From NCBI GenBank assembly GCA_949987735.1, contig OX465299.1:137171415-137235414 (forward strand): a stretch of 64,000 bases of DNA, read 5' to 3'. The DNA is from Leucophora obtusa (Eukaryota; Arthropoda; Insecta; Diptera; Anthomyiidae). Positions 19,970 through 30,798 of this stretch are shown here, in pieces. Below the pieces are notes generated by a model. That model saw nothing but the letters and a program-made list of their open reading frames with translations, ran no database searches and was not told the origin of the DNA. Both the position numbers and the translations under genes were made by a program. Positions within the stretch are counted from its first letter, which is position 1; each line of letters starts with the position of its first letter.

Positions 19970-20225
19970 TGTAATTTACTTCATTTCCGTTGGGGCTTAT
20001 TTCATTTGGGAGTTATTTCACTCCGTTGGTACTACTTTCATTGGGAGCAGCTTTACTTTTTTTTGGGATTTATTACATCACTAAAAAATAACTCCCAAAA
20101 ATTGGGACTTATTTCGTTTTCCTAATTTTTTTCAGTTGGGACATATTTCATTTTGGTTGGGACTTACCTCATTGGGAGTTATGTCACTGGGAGCGGTGGC
20201 ACATTTGGGAGCGGTGGCACAGTGT
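19970..20225. repeat. GGGAGTTATTTCATT-type repeat block
   Basis: Repeated TTGGGACTTATTTCATT and GGGAGTTATTTCACT units, ending in two adjacent copies of TTGGGAGCGGTGGCACA-like sequence near 20190-20222. It is related to the blocks at 13.2 and 17.2-17.7 kb. Confidence 0.5.
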
Positions 20226-21745
20226 ACAAAATATTTTTTAAAACTTTTACAAAAAAACTTTTAGGTATTTAATTTTATTTTAAAATTTCGAACATTGTGT
20301 GGAAAAAAGGGAATACTTTTCGAGCATTGTGTCCCAAATCTCGAGATCCGATCCGCTATTTTATATTCATTATCAAAATACCCGAAATTATTAAAAAAGA
20401 TGAACCAGTCATAAAAATGTTATTTTATGTTAATCCAAAACACTAAATGGGTAAAATCTCTGATCACTTAAAAAAACAGTGATAAATAAAAAACGAAAAC
20501 TTTTAACTTTGAAAATTTTTACAAATTTGTCACAGCGTCCTTGGAATGCCCTTCAACGTTTTTTAACTTTTTTACACTCAAATGAAAGACAATTTTATGC
20601 AGATAGTAGTTTTGAAAATGAAAAAAATTAAAAACATTTTTGGACTAACTTTTTGAAGGATCGACTGAAAAATGAAAAAAACGTGCTTTTCAGCAAAATT
20701 CAAGTAGCAATATTTCACAACCGCTTCGGCCGATGAAAAAAATTTCATTTTTTTTTTGATTTAGCGAACTATAATATATTAGAAATAACATATCACAACA
20801 ACAAATATTTTGTAACAAAATTTAAGGATATTTTTTAAACTTCCCGAAATTTCGAAATTTCAACCGCTTTGAGGGGACCTTGAACGTGAACCGATTTTGA
20901 AAATTTTTATTTTTTATTGTTTACTAGGCGCATACGCAAATTTTCCGAACCCGCCGTTTTTGAAATTCGGCAAAGTTCGGCCCACTCTAATGTATACCTA
21001 CAGAAGAAATTTGTTGTCCCAAGCGAATTTGGTTCCAACCGAATCGTTCGGTTGCTGCAACCGAAAACTCGGTTTTTCCTACCCTATTTCGGTTGTCACA
21101 ACCCTATTTCAGTTGCAGCAACCGAACGATTCGGTTGGAACCAAACTCGGTTGGGACAACAACATTTTTTTGGATTTGGATTAAATGTATCAAAAAACAT
21201 CAAAAATCATCTCATCCTTCATAAATATTTAATAACACCTTCCTAGACTAAGTATAAACAAATTTACAATTAATTATACACACTTACGCAATGAAAAAAA
21301 AATTCAAATATGCGTGTAGCATGCAAAAAGCGATTAATGATTTTAAAAACAACAACTTGGTCATCTATTTTCTAATTTTATGATCATGCGAAAAATTATA
21401 TAAAAAACTCTTATTTCGCGAGTTTTAAAATTTTTTTTATTTTCTTTTATTACTTATTTTTTTGTATTGTCAAATGAAAATATCTAAAATTAACAAATCA
21501 CTGACTAAATTTTTGTAAGTTACTGATATATTTTAAATAAGTTTAATGACTAATCAATGATTTCAAAATCGATGATTAAAGTAAAATAACCATTGGTGAT
21601 AAAATACTAGCCCTTAATTATATACTAGGACTCCGCTCCGTAATTTGTGTCTATATGCCATATATGAATCATATATGGCCTCATATATAATGTTAGATAT
21701 TATTTGTATTCTTCAATTAAAGTTAATTACTTAATTACTTATTTT
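20226..21745. other. AT-rich region with a short palindromic repeat
   Basis: There is no gene. Around 21020-21170 a palindrome of CAACCGAATCGTTCGGTTG and TTGGTTCCAACCG-type blocks resembles the interiors of the MITEs at 16.4 and 18.6 kb, but clear tips are lacking. The remainder is A/T-rich without pattern. Confidence 0.4.
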
Positions 21746-21749
21746 AAAC

Positions 21750-22660
21750 CACACTTAGGAATTTTTCATTACCATTTAAATTTAATTAACATTAGTTGAT
21801 TCTAATGCCAATGAAAAAACTTTCATTACCCTTTAATGGTAATGAAATATTTTTCATTAGAAACAACATTACTACTAATGCTAATGAAATTACACTATTG
21901 TATAAAAAAAACTAATTACAATGATTAAAAACCATTTATTTGCAAAAGAAATTCACATAAATGAAAACGAAAAGGAGGATCCATTCCGTTCTACTTTACC
22001 TGTTGTGTAATGGTTAGCGCGTTGGACTGTTAGACGTGAGGTTGCGGGTTCGAGCCCCAACCAAGGCAACATCAATTTATGAAAAATAGTAATATGTATG
22101 AGTTTTTTTCTATCCCTCATACATATCGCAGTGTCTTCCTTCGGTGTCCCCATAGCACTTAACCCACCGAAGTAAAATAATATAACAGGGCTATGAACTA
22201 AAAGGCTTCAACAAAGTTCGCCAACTCACCGTCAGATGGCGGGCAACAACAATTCAAAAATTCAACATCTTGAAGCCCTTCATCTTTCACCACCTTTCAC
22301 TTCTTCTCTATCCCCTTTCCAAAAGAAGCAACACATTAATTAATAGGAATAATTTCCTGAGTGGTGCTTCTCTTGAAAAAAAAAAAAGTGGGATGGAAAG
22401 TAATACTTAGTATCGAATGCGTATGAGCCTGAATGGGCAATTTGCATTACCGATTTCAGCAAATTTTTATCCATTTTTACGCTTTTCTGTCAATGGCAAT
22501 TATTTTTTTAAAGTGATGCATTATCAATGGTAATGAAATTTAGAACCATTGTCGTTAATCAATGAAATTAAATTTTAAAATCATTACAATTAATTTAAAA
22601 AAAATGGTAATGGAAATAATTTCATTACAATTGATATCAATACAATGGTAATGAAATCAA
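21750..22660. repeat. TCATTACC-rich palindromic repeat interrupted by a SINE
   Basis: Before 21.99 kb and after 22.44 kb, short mirrored motifs (TCATTACCATTTAA, AATGGTAATGAAAT) recur, suggesting one non-coding palindromic element whose halves are separated by the SINE at 21999-22387. Exact ends are uncertain. Confidence 0.4.
21999..22387 (+). mobile_element. tRNA-derived SINE, full-length copy
   Basis: The head carries pol III promoter boxes: a box A-like TAATGGTTAGCGCG at about 22008-22021 and a box B, GGTTCGAGCCC, at about 22046-22056. A tRNA-unrelated body follows (CATAGCACTTAACCC, AACAGGGCTATGAA, AGTTCGCCAACT, CTATCCCCTTTCC), then GTGCTTCTCTTG and an A-tail ending near 22387. The same order of blocks occurs at 28960-29172, and the tail alone at 23225-23337. 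It would be copied by a partner LINE's reverse transcriptase. The cloverleaf is not conserved enough to be a working tRNA. Confidence 0.82.
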
Positions 22661-22751
22661 CAATTAATTAGTCCACTTCATTAATTGGTCCCATGTATGT
22701 TTTAAATTGTTCAAAAAAATTCTCATATAAAACACTGAATTTTATTATTTT

Positions 22752-24650
22752 TGGGTAAAGCCCCCTACGTTCTTAGCGTGCCTTTAAGTTTATTTAAATG
22801 CAATTTATGTTGATTTAGAATTGGCAACTCAAGTGAAAATTCTGTTGGAAAGTTTACTGCTTCGGTTTGTTTAACCACTTTATCAAGAGAAAGCTTCAAA
22901 GCCCGATGAGTGGATAATGCCCCTTTGTTTACCCAATTTTAGTGTTCCAATTCGACTCCTTCCCCGTTCAATACATTTCGTTACAATTGTCTTGTACATC
23001 AATTCTACGCGTTCACCGTTTCACTGCATTTCGTTCCACATGCCTATTGTTTTAATTTAACTTTCATTTCGTTTCCCCATTTTATTACTTCAGTTTATCT
23101 CGTTCTCTCTCCCCATTCATTTCGTTTCCCGTACCACTTTATTTATTTCCCATTGTCTACTCTTTCGATTTCAATCCTTCGCATTTCCATTTCTTTCCAC
23201 TCGCCGCTACATTCAACATCTCGCACAATTACAGCCCTTTCACAACTTTTTACTTCTTCTCTATCCCCTTTCCAAAGAAAGCAACACGCTAATTAATGAA
23301 AGAATTTTCTGAGTGTTGCTTCTCTTAAAAAAAAATATTTGATTGACAAAAAATTCGGTTGTAAGCACGAATCTCTTTTCCCCTGTGCAGGTGTCTATAA
23401 AAAGAGGTTTGGGTATGCCGGTAATTGGAAAATTTTCCACATGTTTACCAATATTTTTTCCACATTCCTACAAACCAAATTTGAACTTCTTGGTTCTAGC
23501 CATTTGGGCAGGCCGTCAAGGGAGAGCATTTACCCCTTTTTATCCCTCCCTGTAAAAACATTCAAAAATTTCATTTTAGTGAATGTTTATGATAGAGGAG
23601 GAACCTTCATAAGAAAGTTTTACTTTTCATATACAAAAATTACGATTGTAGCAAATTGTCCGAATTTAAAACTTGTTCAGGGCCATAACGAACAAAACAA
23701 AAAAGAATTATGCATATCCATCGGTCGAATCGTGAGCTTTGGTCTTGAGTTCCTACAAAAATTCTGTAGAAAAAAACACTTTAAGTTTTTCATGAATTTT
23801 CCGGGACACTTTTCTAACTAAAAAAAAAAAGTTAAATCCGTCCAGTCGAATTAGGATAAATAGCAGTTTTAGATATACATATATTTTAGAAAAAGCGGTC
23901 GTAGAAGTTGGCGTCGACAATTTTTCTTCGCTTTCGAACTATTACGAACATTAACAAAAATTGGCCAAATTAGTCCAGCCATTACAAAGTAATTCGCATA
24001 CTAACGACCATAACACTCGTTCGTCGTTTCATTCCTTGTCGTTACCACTGCCTTTTGTTTCAATATTAGTCGCTTCTCTTTCCACTTCATTTCTTTGCAC
24101 TGCTCTGTTTATATAGTTTTTTACCTTTCATTTTTCAATTCCACTTGTTACCAATTCGATTCCAAGCTCCCCGTTTTATTCCATTTCGTTCCCTGTTCCA
24201 TTAAGTTTTTCTTATCTTGTGTTTCAATTCCACTCGTTCCCATATCCATTCCATTTCGTTCACCATTCTATCGGATTTGTAATGTACAATATCTATTTCC
24301 CAATATCTAGTGTTTCAATTCCAATTGTTCCACGTTCCATTCCATTTCGTTCTCCAATTTAAGTGTTTCAATTCCACTCGCTCCTAGTGACATTTGATTT
24401 CGTTGCCAGTCTTGTGTTTCAATATCAATGGTTTTTTCATTATATTTCTTAGCACTTGCTTCTTTCAATTAGGCTTTTTAATTTTAGTGTTCCAATTCTG
24501 CTCGTTCCCTATTCCATGCCATTCGCTCCCCGTTCCATTCTACTTTGTTCCACGTTCCATTTTGTTCCCAGTTCCATTTCATTTCCATTGTCTAGATTTT
24601 CAGTTCCACTCGTTCCCCATTTAATTCAGTTTCGTTCAAGTTTCGGTAAG
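22752..24650 (-). mobile_element. degenerate Helitron copy
   Basis: On the plus strand GCCCCCTACGTTCTTAGCGTGCCTTTAAG near 22762 corresponds in pieces to the 3' end of the Helitrons at 28.6 and 45.7 kb (CTACGTTGTTAGCGTGCC). Then come GGCAACTCAAGTGAAAATTC and TACTGCTTCGGTTTGTTT, matching about 46.2 kb. Downstream are TTCAATTCCACTCGTTCCC iterations (22.9-23.2 and 24.0-24.6 kb) and, at 23500-23620, the unit TTGGGCAGGCCGTCAAGGG followed by GAGGAGGAACCTTCAT known from the 46.6-50.0 kb Helitron. Terminal hairpin and 5' end are not preserved. A SINE tail is inserted at 23225-23337. Confidence 0.6.
23225..23337 (+). mobile_element. 5'-truncated SINE (tail only)
   Basis: ACTTCTTCTCTATCCCCTTT, then AAAGCAACACGCTAATTAAT, GTTGCTTCTCTT and an A-run match the last 110 bp of the SINE at 21999-22387. 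Confidence 0.72.
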
Positions 24651-25335
24651 TTAACCCATAATCCATTAAACACATATGGTAATTTCAGGTTTCTAGCAAC
24701 AGGGAAAGAATTTTCCACTTTTACAAATTTTTCAGCTAAATTATTTCCAATTATTTCCCAAAGTGTATATTTCTGTGTCTCTGCTATCAATATCATATAG
24801 AGATCGCGCTATATTTTCATAATTTTTTAATGTATAAGCACAAAATGGCTTATATCTCGGAAACTAAGCGAGATATAGCAAAATGGACAAAAAATCGATA
24901 CTACGAATTTATCAATCTTTATAAGCCACCTATACTCCCAAAAATAAGTATGGGCCTGTCTCGGAACAGATCCATAGAGCCGAAGAACCAAGACTGTAAA
25001 CGACATTCCAGCAAACATTTTCAGTTAAATCAGGTAATGTTTCTGTTGAATTTAGCTCAAATTTCTTAGCTAAGTTAACTAGAATTGTCTGTGTTTTTAG
25101 CAGTGTATAAAATTTAGCTCAACTAAATTTAGCAGACCATAATTCTCGACTTGAAAATTTTACTGGCGCAAATACAGGTACTATTTCCTATTATTTTAGC
25201 AGAATTTTTAACTATTTGTACGGGTTTTTTTTTATGAGTGTATGAATAAGTTAGTTTTCAAATGCGTTTTAACCGACGAAAAATATAAAAATTCGTCCAT
25301 GAGAACTTAATATTATATAATAAATATATACTTCG
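24651..25335. other. intervening repeat debris
   Basis: No gene. The segment from about 25020 to 25239 is a partial copy of the CACTCATAG MITE family (AACTAAATTTAGCAGA motifs, right tip ATGAGTG followed by TA at 25240). Confidence 0.5.
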
Positions 25336-26463
25336 AAAATCAGTCATCAATTCGCGCTACTTATAGACGCAACTTACTCGTCCATCTGAGCAAACCATCC
25401 GTCGAACTGTGTATAGATTTCTTACCACATACTCTCTAAATGATGCAATAACATCAACAGGTCGAAGGAATGTGCGTACTGAAGACAATATCGCTGATGT
25501 AAACAAAATTGTGAAAGAAGATCCAAATTTATGGATACGTCGTCGGTTGCAGGAATTGGGGCTCTGTGCATCCACTAAGTGAAAAATTTTGCTCAAAGAT
25601 CTTTCTGTTTAAGATCCAGCTGGTGCAGGAATTAAAGCCACGAGACCATCATATGCGTCGTTCTTTTGCGGCTCTAGAAGAGTTGGAAATGATCCAATGT
25701 TTTATCGCAAAATAATGTTCAGCGATGAGGCTCATTTTTGGCTTAACGGATTTGGAGTGACACCAATCCAAAACGGACCCTTGAGACTCCATTGCATCCA
25801 GTAAAATGCATCGTTTGGTTCGGTTTACAAGCTGGTGGTATCATTTCTTCAAAAATGAAGAAATGATACGACGGTCAATGGAGTTCGTTACCATACCACG
25901 ATAAATGATTTTTTGTTTGAAAATATGGATGAAATTGATCCGGACGAGATGTGATTTCAACAGGATAGAGCTACGTGCAATACGGCGATAAGTTTATTTC
26001 GGGAAGTGAACCTGTCAATTGCCCTCGTGCGATTTAACGCCTCTCGATTATTTCCTGTGGAGAAACGTGAAGAAATGATACGACGGTCAATGGAGTTCGT
26101 TACCATACCACGATAAATGATTTTTTGTTTAAAAATGTGGATGAAATTGATCCGGGCGAGATGTGATTTCAACAGGATAGAGCAACGTGCAATACGGCGA
26201 TAAGTTTATTTCGGGAAGTGAACCTGTCAATTGGCCTCGTGCGATTTGACATCTCTCGATAATTTCCTGTGGAGAAACGTGAAGTCACTGGTTTGTGCTC
26301 ATAAACCAGCAAAAATGGACTCCTTGGAGGCTAATATTGTTCGTGTTGTTCGTGACATACGGCCAACAATGCTCGAAAAAGTGGCCCAAAATTGGACTTC
26401 CAGAATGCGCTTCGTCAAGAAAAGCTGCGATGGCCCTATGCCCAAAATCATTTTTAAATGTTA
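25336..26463 (+). pseudogene. mariner-type transposase pseudogene with internal duplication
   Basis: An N-terminal DNA-binding part is readable (PSEQTIRRTVYRFLTTYSL, then GRRNVRTEDNIADV, PNLWIRRRLQELGL near 25375-25580). The first catalytic aspartate lies in MFSDEAHFWLNGF (GAT at 25724-25726) and the second in FQQDRATCNTA (25964-25966), where the preceding Trp codon has become TGA. The C-terminus reads LVCAHKPAKMDSLEANI then QNWTSRMRFVKKS up to 26463. Several frame changes and a 212-bp tandem duplication (25857-26068 and 26069-26280) disable it. AAAAAAAACACCCTTTAAATA near 26556-26577 could belong to the right end repeat; the left one is not found. Confidence 0.85.
25857..26280 (+). repeat. 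212-bp tandem duplication inside the mariner pseudogene
   Basis: The block starting GAAGAAATGATACGACGG and ending CCTGTGGAGAAACGT is present twice head to tail, at 25857-26068 and 26069-26280, differing at a few bases. The upstream side holds the hairpin TATCATTTCTTC/GAAGAAATGATA (about 25839-25868). Confidence 0.9.
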
Positions 26464-26714
26464 AGGCGATGTATTGATTTTTGGAAAAAAAAATTTTTTG
26501 GATTAAAATTAAATTTTTGGTGTTATTTTTTACAATTTAAAATCTTATCCGGCTTAAAAAAAACACCCTTTAAATATGGATAATTTGGTAGCGTTGTTCA
26601 AGCGTCAATCTATTCATGATGATTTGCCAGAATATACTGATCATAAATCTCAAAAAGTGAGAGCAGTGTGACAGTTAATTTGACAGTTAACCATTTCGTC
26701 CTATCTATCCTAAC

Positions 26715-27935
26715 ATCCACTATTTGAGTTGAAATCCCCTTGCATGATGATATCATTAGAGGACATGCTAATGGTTTGAAGCACGTTAGTGAAATTAATT
26801 AAATTGACATTAACATTAGGCAGCTTCCTTCCCTCATTATCTGCCTCAAGAAAAATATGTCCCACTACATCAGAATCAACGGATCCTCTTTTTATATAAA
26901 TGGCAACTCCTACCGCATATTTTTTCCTGTCTGCTCTGTATATGTTATAACTTTCATGCACTAAAAAATCGAAAATATGCACTATAAAATGGAAAATATG
27001 CACTTAAATATGTATTTATAACGAAATATGCATTTTTAATAAAAATAAAAATATGCAATTAAAAATAAATATTTTTTTTAATTATATTTATTAAAAACTA
27101 ACATAAACGTAAAAATTCAGGTATCGGTTGCAGTAAGCTTGTTCGTTTACTTACTACAAGTTACTATATTTACTACAGCTGGAAAAATTCAATGCAAATA
27201 GTAAACAAAACTTTGCAATTGTAGTAAAAATAGTAAGAAATTCGAGTAAAGGAACACATTGTGTGGCATTTTACCTGAAAAAACTTTATTATAAAATATA
27301 ACTTAAATCTTACTATAAAATCGTACTCACTTTCGTAACTCAGAGAAAAAAGTGGCAGAAATTAATGCTCGGGGACAAGTTTCCTTAAAATAATTTTTAT
27401 AAAATTTTTCAACTTTCTTTTTGCGAGCAATAACACCCGAAAATGTTAATTTAAAATTACATCTATAAAAAATGTGTTAGTGGATGACAACATATTGTAT
27501 ACTATGTGTTTCTCTTTCTAGTTTAGTGTTATATTACCAACAGAGCTTTCAAATAATTAATTTTTTTTAGTTTTAAAGTATGAATTCTTAAATCGAATTT
27601 CATATTTAAAAATATTGAAAAATATGCAATAATGTTCAAAATATGCAAAAATATGCAATAAAAATAAAAGCAAAATATGCAAAAATATGCATTTATAACA
27701 AAATATGCAACAACAAATCGATGCCATTTTTTGCAAATTCTTTGACTCGGAAAAGTATTTGGTCAAAATCATTTTTGGGCCGCTGACTACAAACATGCAT
27801 TTGCATGAAAGTCCTTGCCCTGGTTATAACCATTTAGTGAGACACAGGCAGTTTACTATTACACATGAGTTAAACCAAGATTCAGCCATTGAAATAACGT
27901 CAATATATCTGAATTCTCAAAAATATATCTAAATT
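26715..27935 (-). mobile_element. LINE endonuclease fragment split by a hAT element
   Basis: On the minus strand the left part reads ESYNIYRADRKKYAVGVAIY, later VVGHIFLEAD and IIMQGDFNSN, the apurinic-like endonuclease of a non-LTR element. Beyond the hAT insertion (26952-27822) the upstream part continues with AESWFNS near 27.88 kb, the expected E-T/S-W motif. It ends just after GDFNSN, where the LINE at 8283-11281 begins, and could be of the same or a related family. Frames are broken. Confidence 0.68.
26952..27822. mobile_element. hAT-type element, TAGGGCAAGG family, left tip missing
   Basis: The right tip CATGAAAGTCCTTGCCCTG matches the tip of the 8185-11801 element. The flanking 8-bp duplication GTTATAAC is exact (26944-26951 and 27823-27830). 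The left end starts TTTCATGCACTAAAAAATC, which is the family sequence minus its first 12 bp, so the outer tip has been lost although the duplication is intact. The interior is the family's AAAATATGCA repeat without a transposase. Confidence 0.78.
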
Positions 27936-28568
27936 TATCGATTTTGTTCACAAGGCTTTGAGCATTTATGTGACAAATTTTCAAGTCATTATTTTATATT
28001 ATAAAATAATGCAAAAATTATTTTTATTATTATTATTTACAGAATTTACTGAATTGGAAATGAATTGCAATTCATTTTTGACAAATCCATGTGAATCGAT
28101 TCAAATTTCATTCAATTCGTGATTTTTGTGAAAAGAATTAATTCAAAATTTTGGTAATTCAATGCATGAATGATTCGGCAATTAATTCAAATATGAGTGA
28201 TTCATTTACAGCTCTGGCAGATAGTAATGAGGTTTCATTACTAATATTTTGCTGGGACATTATACTTGATAAATAAAAACATAGGGCTTGTTTATCTATT
28301 ACGAAAATGTCTAAACAAAAGCAATTGGCAATTAATTTTGTCAAAAATACATGCGAAACAAAAACAAATTTTCTTTACTTTACTTTCGTTTACAGCATTT
28401 TCGTAATATATAATCCAAGGCTATAATTGTATGTTGACGCATAAGTATGCTTACGCGTCAACATACAAAAAACCAAAAAATATGTGGTTACATATATCCT
28501 GACCAGTGTTAAAAAAATATTGAGCCATAAAAAGATTTCAAAAATATTAACAAAAAATCTATATGCTA
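27936..28568. other. AT-rich sequence, no gene seen
   Basis: There are GAATTGAATTC-like iterations near 28040-28190 and a short inverted repeat TGTTGACGCATAAG/CTTACGCGTCAACA near 28433-28465 (Helitron-independent). Confidence 0.4.
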
Positions 28569-28959
28569 CTAGCAGGCAAGCCCGCTAGATTTAGCGGCGT
28601 GCCTTAGACCTAGTTTTCGGGATGTCAGTTACACCGAAAACGAATTTTGTCATATCGGGCAAGGCCGCTACGTTATTAGTGTACCTTAAAGTTTACAATG
28701 TAATTTGTTTTGTATAGGAGTTAAATATTTTTATGAAAATAAAATACAATGTTTTTTATTAATGTAAAAATCTTCAAAATAAAAGCCCCCTTCGATGAGA
28801 ATGCTTATTAGGAGCTTATATAAAAAATAAATAATTTCAAAAATTATTATTCAGAGGAAGAGAAGAATAGGTTAAAAAAAATTTTCTACGTTTTAATTAA
28901 AAATAAAATCAAATAGACACACTTAATAATTAACATTAAATAATGATGACGATGTGAGA

Positions 28960-29172
28960 CCTGTGGTGTAATGGTTAGCGCGTTGAACTGTTATACATGT
29001 GGTTGCGGGTTCGATCCCCAGCGACCGCAACATCAATTTGTAAAAATAATGTGTATAATTTTTTCCCCTAATACAGTGTCCTCCTTCACTATTCCCATAG
29101 CACTTAACCCCACCGAAGTAAAATAATATAACAGGGCTATGAAATAAACAGCCTCAACAAAAGTTCGCCAAC
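28960..29172 (+). mobile_element. tRNA-derived SINE, 3'-truncated copy
   Basis: Head with TAATGGTTAGCGCG and GGTTCGATCCC, then body blocks CATAGCACTTAACCCC, AACAGGGCTATGAA and AGTTCGCCAACT in the same order as the copy at 21999. The last third and the A-tail are missing. Confidence 0.82.
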
Positions 29173-29261
29173 TAATATTCTGCAACTAACACAATTTTCA
29201 AAAATCTGAAAAATATATTTAAGTTACTTTTAACAATGGCCTTGCAACTCTCTCAATATTT

Positions 29262-30335
29262 TTTATTTGAAAAAATATTATTTCTTTCTCAAAAGTGTGT
29301 TAAAAAAATTTTTTTCCACAAAAAAAAAGTGTTGCCACAAAAAAATGTTTCCACAAAAAAGTGATTCCACAAAAAAAAAATTTACACAAAAAAGGTTTCC
29401 AAAAAAAAAAGTGTTTCAACAAAAAAAAAACCTATTTCCACGAAAAAAAGTTTCCACAAAAAAAAAAAACTATTGACACAAAAAAAAAAGTTTCCACAAA
29501 AAAAAAGAAAGAGTTTCCAAAAAAAAAAAGAAAGAGTTTCCAAAAAAAACAGTGTCCACATAAAAAAGTGTTTCCACAAAAAAAAATTTTTTCCATAAAA
29601 AAACAAAATTTCCAAACAAAAAAAAAATGTTTTATGGAAACTTTTTTTTGTGGAAACACCTTTCCACAAAAAAAGTGTTTCCACCAAAAAAAAGTGTTTC
29701 CACAAAAAAAAGTTTCCACAAAAAAATAAAAAAAAATTTCCACAACAAAAAAAAAATTTTTTCAACAAAATAATAAAAAAAAATTACACAAAAAAAAGTT
29801 TCCGCAAAAAAGTTTCCCCAAAAAAAAGGTTTCCTCAAAAAAAAAAGTTTCTACAAAAAAAATGTTTACAAAAAAACAAACTTTCACAAAAAAAAATATT
29901 TCACAAAAAAAAGAAAAAAAAAGGGTCCAAAGGTTTCCACGAAATAAAAAAAAAGTGTCTCCAAAAAAAATATTTCACAAAAAAAAAAATAAAATGTTTC
30001 CGCAAAAAAAGTGTTTCCACAAAAAAAAAAAAAAGTTTCCACAAAAAAAAAGTGTTTCCAAAAAAAAAAACTTTTTCCAGAAAAAAAATATTTCACAAAA
30101 AAAAAAGTTAGACAAAAAAAATGTTTCCACAAAAAAGAAAAAAAGTTTCCACAAAACAAAAAAAAAAGGTTTCCAAAAAAAAAAAACTTTTTGCACAAAA
30201 AAAAAAATATTTCACAAAAAAAAAGTTTCCACAAAAAAAATGTTTCCACAAAAAATAGTGTTTCCACAAAAAAAAAAAGTTTCCACAAAAAAAAAATGCT
30301 TCCACAAAAAAAAGTGTTTTCACAAAAAAAAAAAT
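29262..30335. repeat. poly(A)/GTTTCCAC minisatellite
   Basis: About a kilobase of short units of the form A(6-10)-GTTTCCAC with variable A-runs (e.g. AAAAAAAGTGTTTCCAC). Because the lengths vary, all six frames stay open by accident, giving long K/F-rich frames of no meaning. It lies wholly within the Helitron at 28569-30798. Confidence 0.9.
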
Positions 30336-30798
30336 TTGAGATGAGATAAATGAGATAGGATGAGCTGAGATTAGATTAGGTTAATGCTATAAGTGCTGCC
30401 TGGTTGTCATAGTAACGCCTAGTCTTGGTTGTCATAGCAACATGAAAATTTTATATGTTGGGACGCCATATCTTCGGAACCACCTGGCCAATTTCGTGCA
30501 AACTTCACATAAACCATCTACAGACCATCCTCAACGTACCCTGGTTGAAATCGGTTGATAGAAATCCGTTGAAAAATAAATATTTGTATATCGATCACAC
30601 ATTTTATATGGGAAAAACACACCATCACAAAAGTGTGCGTATAACACGTATGCGTAGACATTTTTCGTAATTTTTTTTTCAAAAACCATCAGTAAGAGTA
30701 GACCTTTCCAACGTATGTATTGGTTTGTATATCGGTTGAGTGGTTCTCGAGTTATAAAATGACGAACATATACCAACTTATTTATATATATATATAGA

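Larger units (their letters stand above)
28569..30798 (-). mobile_element. non-autonomous Helitron carrying a SINE and a minisatellite
   Basis: On the minus strand it begins with TC (TCTATATATATATATAAA, 30798 downward) and ends with a GC-rich hairpin-like GCGGGCTTGCCTGC followed by CTAG at 28569-28572. It lies between a host A (28568) and a host T (30799). These are Helitron rules: 5'-TC, 3' hairpin plus CTRR, insertion between A and T with no duplication. No Rep/helicase frame is present. Inside are a SINE copy (28960-29172) and the array at 29262-30335. A second, internal 3'-end-like segment (GCTACGTTATTAGTGTACC near 28679) suggests a composite tail. Confidence 0.75.

Noticed and set aside
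21999..22072. A functional tRNA gene
   Set aside because: Box A and B are present, but the acceptor and anticodon stems do not pair well and the same body and A-tail follow in other copies, so it is a SINE head.
23339..23821. A 160-residue protein-coding gene
   Set aside because: The sequence is a diverged Helitron internal unit (TTGGGCAGGCCGTCAAGGG); the frame is open by chance.
29262..30349. Several overlapping 70-160-residue Lys/Phe-rich frames on both strands
   Set aside because: They arise from A(n)GTTTCCAC repeats; every frame lacks stops because the unit contains none, and there is no domain pattern.
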